A stretch of 64,000 nucleotides of DNA from Chitinispirillales bacterium ANBcel5 (GCA_029688955.1 JARUKZ010000002.1:62001-126000); one strand, 5' to 3'. Numbered from the stretch's first letter, positions 8,834-19,186 are shown. Notes: generated by a model not told the origin, from the letters alone. Numbers and translations: made by a program.

Positions 8834-9214
8834 CTACTTGGTAGGAGCCTTCTTTTTACCTGCAATTGTACGGCGTGGTCCCTTGCGGGTTCGACTGTTG
8901 GTACGAGTGCGCTGACCACGGGCAGGTAATCCCCTGCGGTGACGTAAACCACGATAACATCCAATATCCATAAGCCGCTTGATATTCATACGGGTATTGG
9001 CACGAAGATTACCCTCAGTTTGATATTCATCATCAATAATTCGTCTAATTACATCAAGTTGTTCATCAGTCAGATCTTTAATCTTTGTATTAGGCTCAAT
9101 TGAAGCCTTCTGAAGAATTTCAACTGCTGATGTACGTCCGATACCCAATACATACGTAAGAGCTATTTCGCCTCTTTTGTCGTTAGGAATGTCGACCCCT
9201 GCTACACGAGCCAT
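8834..9214 (-). CDS. rpsM: Ribosomal protein S13
   Basis: 126 aa. S13 is in the head of the small subunit and contacts the P-site tRNA and L5. Signatures are [18 protein letters not shown] and the basic tail [19 protein letters not shown]. It is the first larger gene of the alpha operon, after rpmJ. Confidence 0.97.
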   Translation of the reverse strand: MARVAGVDIPNDKRGEIALTYVLGIGRTSAVEILQKASIEPNTKIKDLTDEQLDVIRRIIDDEYQTEGNLRANTRMNIKRLMDIGCYRGLRHRRGLPARGQRTRTNSRTRKGPRRTIAGKKKAPTK

Positions 9215-9270
9215 CTTAAGTCCCCTTCTTTATTTTCTTCTTTTTTCAGTTTTTTCCAAAAATTCGTTCA

Positions 9271-9387
9271 TCAGCCCTGACGCTGCTTGTGCTTTGGCGA
9301 TTTTGAGCAAATAACCCTGACTACCCCTCTGCGACGAATAACTTTGCATCCGTTACATATCTTTTTTACTGAAGCCCGTACTTTCAA
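9271..9387 (-). CDS. rpmJ: Ribosomal protein L36 (zinc-binding form)
   Basis: 38 aa, encoded from a TTG start at 9387 that has GGAG seven bases upstream. The protein reads (M)[18 protein letters not shown] and ends KHKQRQG. The zinc ligands are present as CNGC, a third Cys in VICSK and His in PKHKQ, so this is the zinc-containing form. It lies between infA and rpsM in the usual place. Confidence 0.95.
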   Translation of the reverse strand: MKVRASVKKICNGCKVIRRRGVVRVICSKSPKHKQRQG

Positions 9388-9410
9388 TTTATCTCTCCTT
9401 GCACACTTTT

Positions 9411-9629
9411 TTATTTATAACGGTACACTATACGTCCACGTGTCAGATCATAAGGTGAAAGCTCAACTAACACCTTATCCCCTGGAAGTATCCGGATATA
9501 GTTCATGCGCATCTTGCCGGAAATGTGGGCAAGTATCTCATGCTTCCCTTCAAGCTGTACCTTGAAAGTTGCATTTGGTAGTGTTTCCGTTACTGTACCT
9601 TCAACCTGAATTGAATCGTTTTTTGCCAT
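9411..9629 (-). CDS. infA: Translation initiation factor IF-1
   Basis: 72 aa, a single OB-fold. IF-1 blocks the A site during initiation. Typical motifs are [15 protein letters not shown] and the C-terminal [11 protein letters not shown]. The gene directly follows secY; adk and map, which often lie between these genes, are absent here. Confidence 0.97.
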   Translation of the reverse strand: MAKNDSIQVEGTVTETLPNATFKVQLEGKHEILAHISGKMRMNYIRILPGDKVLVELSPYDLTRGRIVYRYK

Positions 9630-9647
9630 AGTTTTTCTCTTTGGAGA

Positions 9648-10967
9648 TTAGTATCTCCTGCCACGTAAGCGGCCCTTTTTCATAAATCCTTCGTAGTTTC
9701 GACTCTGTAAGTGCGATTCCAGTTGCTGCAGTGTATCCAGTGCAACACCCACAACAATTAGTACACTTGTACCACCAAAGTAAAAATCAATTCTCATTGC
9801 GCCCATAACTAGAAAGGGTGCGATAGCTATAAAAGCCAGAAAAACAGACCCTGGTAACGTTATTCGTGTCAAAACATTATCCAAAAACTCTGCAGTCTTT
9901 TTGCCCGGTCTTATTCCTGGTATAAAACCACCGGATCGCTTAAGGTTATCTGCGATATCGACCGGATTGAAAATAATAGCTGTATAAAAATAGGTAAAGA
10001 ATATAATTAATAACCCATAGATAATAGAATAAAGAATTCCTCCGGGGGCAAAAAGTCTTGAAATATCTTCCATAACTCCCGATTCCGGAAAGAAACTTCC
10101 TATCATTCCTGGAAAAGTCATAAGCGATGAAGCAAAAATAACAGGGATAACACCAGCCATATTGAGCCTGAGTGGTAAAACGGTATTCTGCCCTGCATAC
10201 ATCTTGGTACCAACGACCTTTTTAGGCGTCTGGATGGGAATCCGTCTCATAGCCTGAGTCATCATAACAACAAATGCAGTCATAGCAAGAATAATAGCCA
10301 GGAGAACCAACGATATTATGGGGTGCCTTGTACCAACAAAGATCTGCTGAAATTCACCATAAACTGCAGCAGGCAGACCAGCTACAATTCCTATAAATAT
10401 TATTAGCGAGATACCATTACCAACCCCCCGGTTGGTAATCTGCTCACCAAGCCACATTATAAGTATTGTTCCGGTGGTCAAACTTATTGCTGTAGTGAAC
10501 ATAAACAAAAAACCCTGCATAAACGGAACAACGGCACTTTCACCTGTTTCAGAAGTAATATTCTGTATGAAAACGCTTATTCCAATAGCCTGTATAAGAG
10601 CTAAGATAACAGTGCCGTATCTTGTGTACTGAGTGATTTTCTTTCTTCCTTCCGCACCCTCTCTTTGTAGCTTATGAAAGTAGGGAAAAACAGTACCAAG
10701 TAACTGAATAATAATTGAAGCACTGATGTAGGGCATAATACCTAATGCAAATACAGTAAGCCTCTTAAATGCCCCACCAACAAACATGTCGTATAACCCA
10801 AACAAACTGTTTTGGGTCCTGCCGAAAAATTCAGCTAACACCTGAGGATTCACTCCAGGTGTTGGAACATGTCCTCCAATCCTGTATATGAAAATAACTA
10901 CAAGAGTGAAGATTATCCTTTTTCTTAGCTCAGGAATTCTGAATATGTTCTTTACAGTATCAAGCAC
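9648..10967 (-). CDS. secY: Protein translocase subunit SecY
   Basis: 439 aa with ten membrane helices. SecY forms the channel for protein export and membrane insertion with SecE and SecG. Signature segments are RIGGHVPTPG near the plug, QREGAEGRKKITQYTRY in the loop after helix 3, and RSGGFIPGIRPG in a cytoplasmic loop. The start overlaps rplO by 8 bp, suggesting translational coupling. Confidence 0.97.
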   Translation of the reverse strand: MLDTVKNIFRIPELRKRIIFTLVVIFIYRIGGHVPTPGVNPQVLAEFFGRTQNSLFGLYDMFVGGAFKRLTVFALGIMPYISASIIIQLLGTVFPYFHKLQREGAEGRKKITQYTRYGTVILALIQAIGISVFIQNITSETGESAVVPFMQGFLFMFTTAISLTTGTILIMWLGEQITNRGVGNGISLIIFIGIVAGLPAAVYGEFQQIFVGTRHPIISLVLLAIILAMTAFVVMMTQAMRRIPIQTPKKVVGTKMYAGQNTVLPLRLNMAGVIPVIFASSLMTFPGMIGSFFPESGVMEDISRLFAPGGILYSIIYGLLIIFFTYFYTAIIFNPVDIADNLKRSGGFIPGIRPGKKTAEFLDNVLTRITLPGSVFLAFIAIAPFLVMGAMRIDFYFGGTSVLIVVGVALDTLQQLESHLQSRNYEGFMKKGRLRGRRY

Positions 10968-11415
10968 TTCCCACTACCTCTGCTTTCCCTTTAGCCTTCT
11001 CAATTTTTTCCTTAGCGGAATTTGAAAATGCATGTACTTTCACAATTAGTGATTTGCTTAGTTCACCTACACCCAAGATCTTTACAGGAAGATCAGCTTC
11101 ATGGATTAGTCCCTTTTTCCGTAAAACTTCGGGGGTAATCTCATCACCGTCATTTCCTATTTTTTCAAGAGCACCAGTATTTACAATCTGATACTGTTTT
11201 TTGAAAGGGTTGTGAAAACCAACTTTAGGTACCCTTCTTGTAAGGGGGATCTGTCCTCCTTCAAAGTAAGGCTTAAAGGAAGGTCCACTTCTTGCATTAT
11301 GGCCATTGTTACCATGCCCTGCAGTGCAACCAGTACCGCTTCCCTGTCCACGACCGACGCGTTTAGAGCTCTTGTAAGCTCCTGGAGCCGGTTTAATTTT
11401 GTTAAGTGTAAGCAT
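10960..11415 (-). CDS. rplO: Ribosomal protein L15
   Basis: 151 aa. L15 is a late-assembly protein of the large subunit. The Gly-rich N-terminal part (KRVGRGQGSGTGCTAGHGNNG) and the domain RRVPKVGFHNPFK identify it. It overlaps secY by 8 bp. Confidence 0.97.
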   Translation of the reverse strand: MLTLNKIKPAPGAYKSSKRVGRGQGSGTGCTAGHGNNGHNARSGPSFKPYFEGGQIPLTRRVPKVGFHNPFKKQYQIVNTGALEKIGNDGDEITPEVLRKKGLIHEADLPVKILGVGELSKSLIVKVHAFSNSAKEKIEKAKGKAEVVGSA

Positions 11416-11426
11416 TGCTGTCTCCG

Positions 11427-11609
11427 TTATACTTCTTCAATTGTTACCAGATGTTTCACCTTTTCCACCATACCCCTAATAACAGGTGTATCTTCGTGGA
11501 TAACAGACTTATTCAGCTTAATCAACCCCAAAGCCTTCACAGTTCTTTTTTGATTTTCAAGTCTGCCAATAGTGCTCTTTACCTGGGTTATTTTCAGTTT
11601 CTTACTCAT
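11427..11609 (-). CDS. rpmD: Ribosomal protein L30
   Basis: 60 aa. The motif [24 protein letters not shown] is typical of bacterial L30. Its spc-operon place between rpsE and rplO confirms the call. Confidence 0.96.
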   Translation of the reverse strand: MSKKLKITQVKSTIGRLENQKRTVKALGLIKLNKSVIHEDTPVIRGMVEKVKHLVTIEEV

Positions 11610-11626
11610 TTTTTTTCAGCTCCAAA

Positions 11627-12124
11627 TTAAGCTACGATTTGCCGCAGCTCATTAATCTGATCCTTAGTTTTTAACTGTTTTAAACCATCAAGTGTAGCTT
11701 TAACTACATTGTGAGCATTTGTGGTTCCAAGACATTTGGTTAGAATATTTCTCACACCTGCAAGTTCAAGAACGGCACGGGCTGGCCCCCCTGCAATCAC
11801 CCCTGTACCAGGTGCAGCTGGTTTAAGCATCATTTTACCGGCCCCAAAGTGTCCAAGTACTTCGTGAGGAATAGTACCATCTACAAGGCTAATTGTAACC
11901 AGGTTTTTCTTCGCACTCTCTACAGCTTTTCTGATAGCCTCGGTTACATCATTTGCCTTACCCATTCCGATTCCTATTTTGCCGTTGCCATCACCAACCG
12001 CAACAAGTGCATTAAATCCAAATCGTCTTCCACCCTTAACAACTTTTGCACAACGATTTACTGCTACCAATCTGTCGACTAGTTGCGACTCAGCGCCGCT
12101 TGTCAAAATCTCTTCATTACTCAA
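11627..12124 (-). CDS. rpsE: Ribosomal protein S5
   Basis: 165 aa from a TTG start at 12124. S5 shapes decoding accuracy and mRNA unwinding at the entry tunnel. Motifs are [22 protein letters not shown] and [15 protein letters not shown]. The frame stays open upstream to 12226 inside rplR, but that would add 34 residues foreign to the family. The TTG has AAAGGGG eight bases before it and gives the usual length; a GTG at 12139 has its GAGG only two bases away and is less likely. Confidence 0.93.
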   Translation of the reverse strand: MSNEEILTSGAESQLVDRLVAVNRCAKVVKGGRRFGFNALVAVGDGNGKIGIGMGKANDVTEAIRKAVESAKKNLVTISLVDGTIPHEVLGHFGAGKMMLKPAAPGTGVIAGGPARAVLELAGVRNILTKCLGTTNAHNVVKATLDGLKQLKTKDQINELRQIVA

Positions 12125-12146
12125 AGGAATATCCCCTTTCACAACC

Positions 12147-12521
12147 TCAAAAAAGTAGCCCTTTGCTTCGTGCACCCTCTGCCAAAGCCTTAATGCGACC
12201 ATGGTAGAGATAGCCTTTTCTATCAAATATTACTGACGTTACACCTTTTTCTTTAGCTTTCTCTGCAATGATCTCTCCGATAATTTTCGACACATCTGAT
12301 TTGGAAAGATTTTCATCTTTTGTTTTTTCACTGAACTCTTTGCCAAGACTTGCAGCACTGGCAATAGTTACTCCATCTGTGTCGTTAATTATCTGAGCAT
12401 AAATATGATCGATACTTCTTCTCACACAAAGACGTGGCCTTTGTTTGGTTCCCACAATTTTTCTGCGAACTCTTTGTGCACGTCGGCCTCTCTCAACCAG
12501 TCTGCGTTTTGCCTTATCCAT
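12147..12521 (-). CDS. rplR: Ribosomal protein L18
   Basis: 124 aa. L18 brings 5S rRNA to the large subunit together with L5. Motifs are [20 protein letters not shown] and [19 protein letters not shown]. It lies between rplF and rpsE. Confidence 0.97.
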   Translation of the reverse strand: MDKAKRRLVERGRRAQRVRRKIVGTKQRPRLCVRRSIDHIYAQIINDTDGVTIASAASLGKEFSEKTKDENLSKSDVSKIIGEIIAEKAKEKGVTSVIFDRKGYLYHGRIKALAEGARSKGLLF

Positions 12522-12540
12522 GTATTATAGCTCCCTTAAA

Positions 12541-13077
12541 TTACTTTGCTGCTTTACCAGCTTTTCTTCTGATCTGCTCACCCGCATATCTTATTCCCTT
12601 ACCTTTGTAAGGCTCGGGTGGTCTTATTTTTCTGATATCAGCAGCTACTTGCCCAACAGCCTGCTTATCAATACCCTCTACAACGATCTTAGTCGGTCCA
12701 TCGATACCAAGTGTTACACCAGGACGTGCTTTAAATAAAACAGGACTTGACAAACCAGCAGAAATATTGAGATCTTTCCCCTTTAACTCAGCCTTGTAGC
12801 CAACCCCGACGACTTCAAGTTCGCGCTTGTACCCAGTAGTAACACCAATAATCATGTTATTAATTAAAACACGATATAGTCCCCACAGAGCCTTTGTTTC
12901 CCTGGTATCATCAGTTACATTGAGCTTTAATTCGCTGTCTGATATTTCTACTTTAATTGTATCGGGTACTTCCCTACTCAAAGTTCCCTTAGTTCCCTTA
13001 ACCTCGAGCAACTGTCCCTCAAGTTTGACCTGAACGCCGCTTGGGATCTTAACTGGTAGTTTGCCTATGCGAGACAA
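12541..13077 (-). CDS. rplF: Ribosomal protein L6
   Basis: 178 aa with the two repeated L6 domains. L6 lies near the sarcin-ricin loop where translational GTPases bind. Motifs are MSRIGKLPVKIPSGV and the C-terminal RPPEPYKGKGIRYAGE. Confidence 0.97.
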   Translation of the reverse strand: MSRIGKLPVKIPSGVQVKLEGQLLEVKGTKGTLSREVPDTIKVEISDSELKLNVTDDTRETKALWGLYRVLINNMIIGVTTGYKRELEVVGVGYKAELKGKDLNISAGLSSPVLFKARPGVTLGIDGPTKIVVEGIDKQAVGQVAADIRKIRPPEPYKGKGIRYAGEQIRRKAGKAAK

Positions 13078-13141
13078 GTCTTAACTCCTCTTTATATTGT
13101 TTCACCTTTTTTAGTCTAATATATGGAATTGCAATGTGGGA

Positions 13142-13537
13142 TTACCACACCATTCCAACTACTTCACCACCAACATTCATTTTACGACACTCGCTGTCAG
13201 TCATGACACCTTTAGATGTAGACACGATAGCGATACCCATACCGTTTTTTACTTTTGGTACTTGATTTGATCCTGCATAAGTCTTTCTTCCAGGAGTACT
13301 AACTCTTTTAATTCCCTGAATAGAATTACGCATCTGATCATCGTATTTCAGAAGAATCTTAATAACGCCCTGCTTATCATCATCCACAAAAGCGTATTTA
13401 CTGATAAAATGATTCTCATGAAGAATGCGGGTAATTTCCTTTTTCAGCTTGGAAGCAGGCACATCTACAGTGCGCTTTCTTGCCTGAATCGCATTTCTTA
13501 TTCTGTTGAACATGTCGGCAATCTGATCTGTTAACAT
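13142..13537 (-). CDS. rpsH: Ribosomal protein S8
   Basis: 131 aa. S8 binds the central domain of 16S rRNA and represses the spc operon in E. coli. Motifs are DMFNRIRNA and the C-terminal GIAIVSTSKGVMTD. The protein ends EVVGMVW. Confidence 0.97.
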   Translation of the reverse strand: MLTDQIADMFNRIRNAIQARKRTVDVPASKLKKEITRILHENHFISKYAFVDDDKQGVIKILLKYDDQMRNSIQGIKRVSTPGRKTYAGSNQVPKVKNGMGIAIVSTSKGVMTDSECRKMNVGGEVVGMVW

Positions 13538-13573
13538 CCCCTTAACCCCTCTTATGCGTAATATTGATGTTTT

Positions 13574-13759
13574 CTACCAACTTGATTTAACGACTCCGGG
13601 AATTTCCCCCCTAAGAGCCATATCACGAAAACAGAGCCTGCAGAGACCAAAATCTCTATAATATGCTCTAGGCCTACCACATCTTTTACATCTGGTGTAT
13701 GCACGGCTTGAAAACTTCTGTTTTTTTCTTGATTTTTCAATAAGTGCTTTTCGTGCCAC
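13574..13759 (-). CDS. rpsN: Ribosomal protein S14, type Z (zinc-binding)
   Basis: 61 aa, the short zinc form. Ligands are Cys24 and Cys27 (CKRC) and Cys40 and Cys43 (CRLC). The end [11 protein letters not shown] is characteristic. It lies between rplE and rpsH. Confidence 0.97.
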   Translation of the reverse strand: MARKALIEKSRKKQKFSSRAYTRCKRCGRPRAYYRDFGLCRLCFRDMALRGEIPGVVKSSW

Positions 13760-13778
13760 TTTTTTCCCCTTTTAACAA

Positions 13779-14339
13779 TTATTTGCGAAACGGCATTCCC
13801 AACTCTTCAAGAAGAGCCATTCCCTCATCATTAGTTGAAGCTGTCGTTCCGATACAGATATCCATACCCGTTATTTTAGAAATCTTATCTCTGTTGATTT
13901 CGATAAACACGATCTGCTCTTTCACACCCATGGTATAATTACCATTTCCATCAAAAGACTTTCTGGGCAGACCTCTAAAATCTCTAATACGGGGGATCGT
14001 AATAGCTACCAGCCTGTCAAAAAACTCCCACATCCGTTCACCACGAAGTGTCACCTTACAGCCAATGGGCATGTTTTCTCTCAGTTTAAAATTTGAGATC
14101 GCCTGCTTAGCTCTGGTGACAACAGGCTTCTGCCCGCTGATCTCTCTAAGACACATTACCGCTTCATCAAGAAGTTTTGCATCCTGTACCGCATTCCCTA
14201 CACCCATATTAATGACGATTTTTTCGAGGCGAGGTACCTGCATAGTATTGGAGTAATTAAATCTCTTCTTGAGTGCAGGTACAACAGTCTTTTCGTATTT
14301 CACCCTCATTCTGGGATTTATCTTTGTTCCCGTACTCAC
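13779..14339 (-). CDS. rplE: Ribosomal protein L5
   Basis: 186 aa. L5 binds 5S rRNA in the central protuberance and contacts S13. Motifs are [16 protein letters not shown] and [19 protein letters not shown]. The start overlaps rplX by 4 bp (ATGA), which suggests translational coupling. Confidence 0.97.
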   Translation of the reverse strand: MSTGTKINPRMRVKYEKTVVPALKKRFNYSNTMQVPRLEKIVINMGVGNAVQDAKLLDEAVMCLREISGQKPVVTRAKQAISNFKLRENMPIGCKVTLRGERMWEFFDRLVAITIPRIRDFRGLPRKSFDGNGNYTMGVKEQIVFIEINRDKISKITGMDICIGTTASTNDEGMALLEELGMPFRK

Positions 14340-14653
14340 TCTATCGACTCCTTAGCCTTTTTTGAGAATCTTAATCTTTGTCCATTCTCCAGCACTTTAA
14401 CTCCCAGCCTTGTAGGTTGCCCGCTTTTAGGACATTTCAGCATGAGGTTTGAGAGATGTACTGAAGCTTCCTTCTCCATAATTCCACCCTGCTGATTTTT
14501 GGGACTGGGTTTAGTGTGACGCTTTACAATATTGATTCCTTCAACTATGGCTCTGTTTTTTTCCGGAATAACCTTTATAATTCTTCCGGTTTTTCCTCTA
14601 TGTTCACCAGCCATAACCTGAACTTCATCATTTTTCTTTAAACCTAACGACAT
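14336..14653 (-). CDS. rplX: Ribosomal protein L24
   Basis: 105 aa. L24 starts large-subunit assembly. It has a KOW motif ([18 protein letters not shown]) and the block [13 protein letters not shown]. It overlaps rplE by 4 bp. Confidence 0.97.
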   Translation of the reverse strand: MSLGLKKNDEVQVMAGEHRGKTGRIIKVIPEKNRAIVEGINIVKRHTKPSPKNQQGGIMEKEASVHLSNLMLKCPKSGQPTRLGVKVLENGQRLRFSKKAKESIE

Positions 14654-14673
14654 AACGTTATCTCCCCGTAACC

Positions 14674-15042
14674 TTAAAGTACCTCAGGTGCAAGCGACAC
14701 GATGCGCATGAATTTCTTTTCACGTAATTCGCGCGCTACGGGACCAAAAATACGTGTTCCCTTCGGTTCACCAGTTTCGTTAATAATAACGGCCGCATTA
14801 TCACTAAAACGGATGTATGTACCATCTTTACGTCCGTACTCTTTTGTAGTGCGTACTATAACAGCCCTCACCACAGTACCCTTTTTTACATTACCGTTTG
14901 GAACCGCATCTTTAACTGATACAACGATAATATCACCTACACGGGCATAGCGACGACGTGTTCCACCCAGAATCCGGATACACTGCACTTTTTTGGCGCC
15001 TGAATTATCGGCTACATTAAGCTTGGTTTCTACCTGTATCAT
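14674..15042 (-). CDS. rplN: Ribosomal protein L14
   Basis: 122 aa. L14 lies at the subunit interface and is the binding site for RsfS. The start [19 protein letters not shown] and [14 protein letters not shown] are diagnostic. Confidence 0.98.
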   Translation of the reverse strand: MIQVETKLNVADNSGAKKVQCIRILGGTRRRYARVGDIIVVSVKDAVPNGNVKKGTVVRAVIVRTTKEYGRKDGTYIRFSDNAAVIINETGEPKGTRIFGPVARELREKKFMRIVSLAPEVL

Positions 15043-15098
15043 ATTTTCCTCAACCTACTGTTTCGGTGCATAAAAGTGGCAATAGTGAGAGCCAGTCT

Positions 15099-15356
15099 TC
15101 ACTTAGCACGTTCAATTATCTCGCCTATTCTCCATCTTTTGGTCTTTGATAAAGGACGTGTTTCAAGAATCCGAACCTTATCGCCAACCTTGCATTCGTT
15201 CTTATCGTCATGAGCTTTGTAACGTTTTTTAAGTCTAATAATACGACCATAAATAGAATGCTTAAGCTGACGTTCAACACTCACGACAACACTCTTATCC
15301 ATTTTATCACTTACAACAACACCTACACGTTCTTTTCTTAAATTTCTTTCTGCCAT
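15099..15356 (-). CDS. rpsQ: Ribosomal protein S17
   Basis: 85 aa, OB-fold primary 16S rRNA binder. Motifs are [19 protein letters not shown] and [19 protein letters not shown]. Confidence 0.97.
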   Translation of the reverse strand: MAERNLRKERVGVVVSDKMDKSVVVSVERQLKHSIYGRIIRLKKRYKAHDDKNECKVGDKVRILETRPLSKTKRWRIGEIIERAK

Positions 15357-15378
15357 TATTTCCCCGTACGACGACAGT

Positions 15379-15579
15379 TTAGGCTGTCACAGTAGCATTC
15401 TTTTCGTTTAATACTGTTTTAGCCCTTGCTATTTCCCGCCTTATCAGCCTAAGCTGTAAAGCGTTATTTAATTGACCCATCTTAGCTTGAAATCTGAGAT
15501 TAAAAAGCTCCTCTTCCCAGCTATCTATTTTTTCAAGAATCTCTTCTTTTGAAAGTTCACGCAGTTCAGTTGCTTTCAT
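15379..15579 (-). CDS. rpmC: Ribosomal protein L29
   Basis: 66 aa from the ATG at 15579 ([13 protein letters not shown]), which is the family start. It begins one base after the rplP stop. An in-frame start at 15606 would overlap rplP by 26 bp and add nine unusual residues. L29 sits at the tunnel exit and helps dock SRP and trigger factor. Confidence 0.95.
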   Translation of the reverse strand: MKATELRELSKEEILEKIDSWEEELFNLRFQAKMGQLNNALQLRLIRREIARAKTVLNEKNATVTA

Positions 15580-15580
15580 A

Positions 15581-16000
15581 TCAAACGCTCTGTTGTTCAA
15601 GTTCAATAAATCTTACCTGAATCGGAAGCTTCTGTGCAGCAAGCCTAAGAGCCTCTTTTGCGACTTCCGACCTCACTCCGGCCATTTCAAACATAATAGT
15701 ACCAGGACGAACCACGGCAACCCAGCCTTCAGGTGATCCTTTACCCTTACCCATACGTGACTCAGCGGGGTGTTTTGTAATTGGCTTATCCGGAAATATT
15801 CTAATCCAGATTTTTCCCCCACGCTTAATATATCTCGTCATGGCGATACGAGCGGCTTCGATCTGGCGGTTGGTAATCCACCCTGGCTGTAGAGCCTGTA
15901 ATCCAAATTCTCCAAAGGAGATCTCATTGCAGGTAGTAGCCATTCCACCCATTCTACCTCGCTGAGTTTTTCTCCATTTTACCTTCTTCGGTGACAGCAT
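15581..16000 (-). CDS. rplP: Ribosomal protein L16
   Basis: 139 aa. L16 lies near the A-site tRNA elbow. The start [19 protein letters not shown] and [19 protein letters not shown] are diagnostic. Confidence 0.98.
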   Translation of the reverse strand: MLSPKKVKWRKTQRGRMGGMATTCNEISFGEFGLQALQPGWITNRQIEAARIAMTRYIKRGGKIWIRIFPDKPITKHPAESRMGKGKGSPEGWVAVVRPGTIMFEMAGVRSEVAKEALRLAAQKLPIQVRFIELEQQSV

Positions 16001-16012
16001 CTTTTATTCCTC

Positions 16013-16684
16013 CTAAGCCTTTGCGCCTTCTCCAGCCGCAGAAGTCTGTTTCTCGGCACGAGCGATTATTTCTCCCTTGCAAACCCACACCTTGATCCCT
16101 ATACAGCCATAAGTGGTATGAGCAGTAGAGGTGGCGTAGTCAATATCTGCACGCAAAGTGTGCAAAGGGATTCTACCTTCTTTGTAGGTTTCTGTTCTGG
16201 CTATTTCAGCTCCATTAAGTCTTCCAGAGATCATTACCTTGATCCCCTCTGCTCCCATACGTTTAGCAGTAGAGATCGCCTTTTTTGTAGCTTTCTTATA
16301 GGAGACTCGCTTTTCAACCTGTCGCGCAATATTGTCGGCTACAAGCTGTGCATCCATTTCAGGTTTTTTAACCTCCCGGATATTGATCTGGATCTCTTTT
16401 TGAGTGAGATGCTGAAGTTCTCCTTTAAGACGCTCCACCTCCTCACCCTTTTTTCCAATAACAATACCAGGTCTGGATGTTTTGATTCCAACTGTAACTC
16501 TTTTAGCAGTTCTTTCGATTTCAAGAGCGCTGATACCACCATGCTCTAATCTCTTTTTCAAATAATTTCTAATGATAATATCTTCATAGAGATAATCTGA
16601 GAACCGCTCTTTGGCGAACCAGTTAGAAAACCAGGATCTTGTAATTCCTAGCCGCAAGCCTACCGGATTCGTTTTCTGACCCAC
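16013..16684 (-). CDS. rpsC: Ribosomal protein S3
   Basis: 223 aa from the GTG at 16684, giving (M)GQKTNPVGLRLGITRSW. A strong AGGAGG lies four bases upstream; longer frames to 16726 overlap rplV and are rejected. S3 forms the mRNA entry channel. The KH domain has VIGKKGEEVERLK (GxxG) and the C-terminal domain has KVMISGRLNGAEIARTE. Confidence 0.96.
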   Translation of the reverse strand: MGQKTNPVGLRLGITRSWFSNWFAKERFSDYLYEDIIIRNYLKKRLEHGGISALEIERTAKRVTVGIKTSRPGIVIGKKGEEVERLKGELQHLTQKEIQINIREVKKPEMDAQLVADNIARQVEKRVSYKKATKKAISTAKRMGAEGIKVMISGRLNGAEIARTETYKEGRIPLHTLRADIDYATSTAHTTYGCIGIKVWVCKGEIIARAEKQTSAAGEGAKA

Positions 16685-16695
16685 AACTCCTCCTG

Positions 16696-17037
16696 TTAAT
16701 TTGAAACGGTAACGGTGATATGGCACATGCGTTTAATAACCTGCGAAGCACGTCCACGTGCCCTGGGACGATACCGCTTCATAACCGGTCCTTCATCGAC
16801 CCTAATTTCTTTAATCCGCAGACCATCAACCTCTATAGCAGCTTCAGCATTTTTACTCTGCATGTTCGCTACTGCTGACTTTATCAACTTGGCAACATCG
16901 GTTGCCACTGTCTTCCTCACACCAAACTCAAGCACACCAAGTGCTTCGCCAACCATCTTCCCCCGGACAACATCTGCAACCAGACGAGCTTTTCTGGGTG
17001 TTGATCTAAGGTATCTTACAGTTGCTTTTGATTCCAC
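16696..17037 (-). CDS. rplV: Ribosomal protein L22
   Basis: 113 aa. L22 lines the exit tunnel; its beta-hairpin (KRYRPRARGRASQVIKR) is where macrolide-resistance mutations arise in other bacteria. It lies between rpsS and rpsC. Confidence 0.97.
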   Translation of the reverse strand: MESKATVRYLRSTPRKARLVADVVRGKMVGEALGVLEFGVRKTVATDVAKLIKSAVANMQSKNAEAAIEVDGLRIKEIRVDEGPVMKRYRPRARGRASQVIKRMCHITVTVSN

Positions 17038-17056
17038 CTTCTATCCTCCTGACAGC

Positions 17057-17341
17057 TTACCTGCGTGCTGCTTTGTCTGTTTTGCCGCCACTGTGTCCAC
17101 GATAATTACGGGAAGGAGAGAATTCTCCCAACTTGTGACCGACCATATTTTCGCTAACGTATACTGGTACAAATGTTTTACCATTGTGAACCGCAAAAGT
17201 ATGCCCGACAAACTCGGGAAGTATCGTAGAACGCCTGGACCAGGTTTTTATTACCTTTTTTTGACCCGAGCGGTTTGACTCTTCAACTTTCTTTTCCAAA
17301 TGCTCATCTACAAACGGGCCTTTTTTTACTGAACGAGCCAT
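17057..17341 (-). CDS. rpsS: Ribosomal protein S19
   Basis: 94 aa. S19 lies in the head of the small subunit. Motifs are [15 protein letters not shown] and [23 protein letters not shown] (read in part). Confidence 0.98.
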   Translation of the reverse strand: MARSVKKGPFVDEHLEKKVEESNRSGQKKVIKTWSRRSTILPEFVGHTFAVHNGKTFVPVYVSENMVGHKLGEFSPSRNYRGHSGGKTDKAARR

Positions 17342-17355
17342 ATTTCCTTTTCCTC

Positions 17356-18183
17356 TTACTTAGATCTGCGTCTAACTATATATTTGCTTGACAGCTTCAC
17401 TGATTTACGTGTTCTTAATCCCTTAGTCTTTTTACCCCAAGGGGTGACTGGATGTCCTCCACCTGCACTTTTCCCTTCACCACCACCCATGGGATGATCA
17501 ACCGGGTTCATTGCGACTCCACGAACACTTGGCCTGAAACCAAGGTGTCTTTTTCGCCCCGCAGAGCCAACTACTGTATTTAAATGCTCAGTATTGCTTA
17601 TTTGACCAATAGTTGCCATACAGTTTTCATGGACATTTCTTATTTCACTTGAAGGGAATTTTATCTGAACCATTTTTCCCTCTTTTGCTACCACTTCTGC
17701 ATAAGTACCGGCACTTCGTACTACCTGTCCACCCTTCTTTTCCCGTAACTCGATGTTATGAACCTGGGTACCAAGCGGGATTCTGGAGAGTGGTAAGCAG
17801 TTACCTTCAGCAATCGGCGCCTCTTCACCGGACATAATTTTTTGTCCAACTTCCATATTGGAGGTGGCCAATATGTAACGTCGTTCTCCATCAATATATT
17901 TGATAAGAGCAATGAAGGCAGATCGGTTAGGATCGTATTCAATAGTCTCTACAACACCAGGAATATTGAATTTGTTTCGTTTAAAATCAATGATTCTAAT
18001 GAAACGCTTATTACCACCACCTCTGTGGCGTACTGTAATTACACCACGATTGTTACGGCCGTTAATCCTGGTCTTCTTTTTAAGAAGCTTTTTATACGGC
18101 TCGTCTGTTGTAATCTGATCGAAACTGTTTGTAGACTTGTACCTTAAAGTAGGGGTAACAGGTCTATACGTTTTATTTGGCAT
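17356..18183 (-). CDS. rplB: Ribosomal protein L2
   Basis: 275 aa. L2 is next to the peptidyl transferase centre and joins the subunits. The segment [19 protein letters not shown] includes the conserved His of the catalytic-centre loop. The N-terminal [16 protein letters not shown] is also typical. Confidence 0.98.
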   Translation of the reverse strand: MPNKTYRPVTPTLRYKSTNSFDQITTDEPYKKLLKKKTRINGRNNRGVITVRHRGGGNKRFIRIIDFKRNKFNIPGVVETIEYDPNRSAFIALIKYIDGERRYILATSNMEVGQKIMSGEEAPIAEGNCLPLSRIPLGTQVHNIELREKKGGQVVRSAGTYAEVVAKEGKMVQIKFPSSEIRNVHENCMATIGQISNTEHLNTVVGSAGRKRHLGFRPSVRGVAMNPVDHPMGGGEGKSAGGGHPVTPWGKKTKGLRTRKSVKLSSKYIVRRRSK

Positions 18184-18234
18184 AATAACTTACTCCACAC
18201 TCTACATTTGGCGGTTTGGATCGTTAGTTTAGTA

Positions 18235-18525
18235 TTAAACCTCTCCGAATTGAGCGATACTCTGCCCCTCTTTGAGCTTAACAAAGGCTTTTTTCCAGTC
18301 AGGTCGGTGACCACTGTAACGACCCATTCTCTTTTTCTTTCCTTTAACAACGATAGTATTCACTGTTTCTACAGTAACATCAAAGATATTCTCAACAGCT
18401 TCCTTGATATCCTTCTTAGAAGCATCTTTTGCTACTTCAAACACATATTTGTTCTGTAGCGCACGAAGATTTGTGTTCTTTTCAGTTATAGATGGATATC
18501 GAATTATTGAATGATATTTGCTCAC
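18235..18525 (-). CDS. rplW: Ribosomal protein L23
   Basis: 96 aa. L23 is the docking site for trigger factor and SRP at the tunnel exit. Motifs are RYPSITEKNTNLR and VNTIVVKGKKKRMG. It overlaps rplD by 4 bp. Confidence 0.97.
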   Translation of the reverse strand: MSKYHSIIRYPSITEKNTNLRALQNKYVFEVAKDASKKDIKEAVENIFDVTVETVNTIVVKGKKKRMGRYSGHRPDWKKAFVKLKEGQSIAQFGEV

Positions 18526-19154
18526 AGCGCCACCGCCTCTTCAACTTTTTCAATCAGTTTTTCATTGCCGAATATAATATTCTCACTGTGTATCACATCG
18601 TAAGCATTAATATCTGAAACCATCTTGATTTCAAGATTCTTAATATTGCGGCCCGACAAATATACGTTTTTGCTATCTTCCACATCAACAATTAAAAGAT
18701 TCTTTTTTCCATTAACCGAAAGAGCGCCTAAAAGATCAGCTATTGTTTTGGTCTTAGGCTCCTGGCACTGAATAGAATCCACAATTACCACTTTTTCATC
18801 TTTTGCTCGTGAAGATAAAGCAGATGAAAGTGCAATTTTCTTCAACTTACGTGGAATTACAGTATAATAATCACGTGTTTCTGGTCCGAAAGCCTTTCCT
18901 CCGCGTACCCACACCGGTGAAGTGTTAGAACCAGCTCTTGCCCGTCCGGTCCCCTTTTGTCTCCAGGGTTTCCTTCCACCACCGCTTACCTCTGCACGCG
19001 TCTTAGTCTTTGAAGTCCCCTGCCTCTGGTTTGCAAGATATGATTTGATCACCTGGTGCAGGACGTGTTCATTCACTTCTGCAGCAAAAACAGCGTCAGG
19101 TAACTGTACTTCACCCTTGAGCGTTCCGTTCTGTTGGTATAATTTCGCTTTCAT
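18522..19154 (-). CDS. rplD: Ribosomal protein L4
   Basis: 210 aa. L4 lines the exit tunnel and in E. coli represses the S10 operon. The tunnel loop is SGGGRKPWRQKGTGRARAG. It overlaps rplW by 4 bp. Confidence 0.97.
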   Translation of the reverse strand: MKAKLYQQNGTLKGEVQLPDAVFAAEVNEHVLHQVIKSYLANQRQGTSKTKTRAEVSGGGRKPWRQKGTGRARAGSNTSPVWVRGGKAFGPETRDYYTVIPRKLKKIALSSALSSRAKDEKVVIVDSIQCQEPKTKTIADLLGALSVNGKKNLLIVDVEDSKNVYLSGRNIKNLEIKMVSDINAYDVIHSENIIFGNEKLIEKVEEAVAL

Positions 19155-19186
19155 GAATAAATCATCCTAAATAAGCTACACTTTGG

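Noticed and set aside
16118-16549. 143-codon plus-strand frame antisense to rpsC
   Set aside because: The minus-strand reading is a full S3 protein; the antisense frame is Cys/Ser-rich and of the kind produced by chance.
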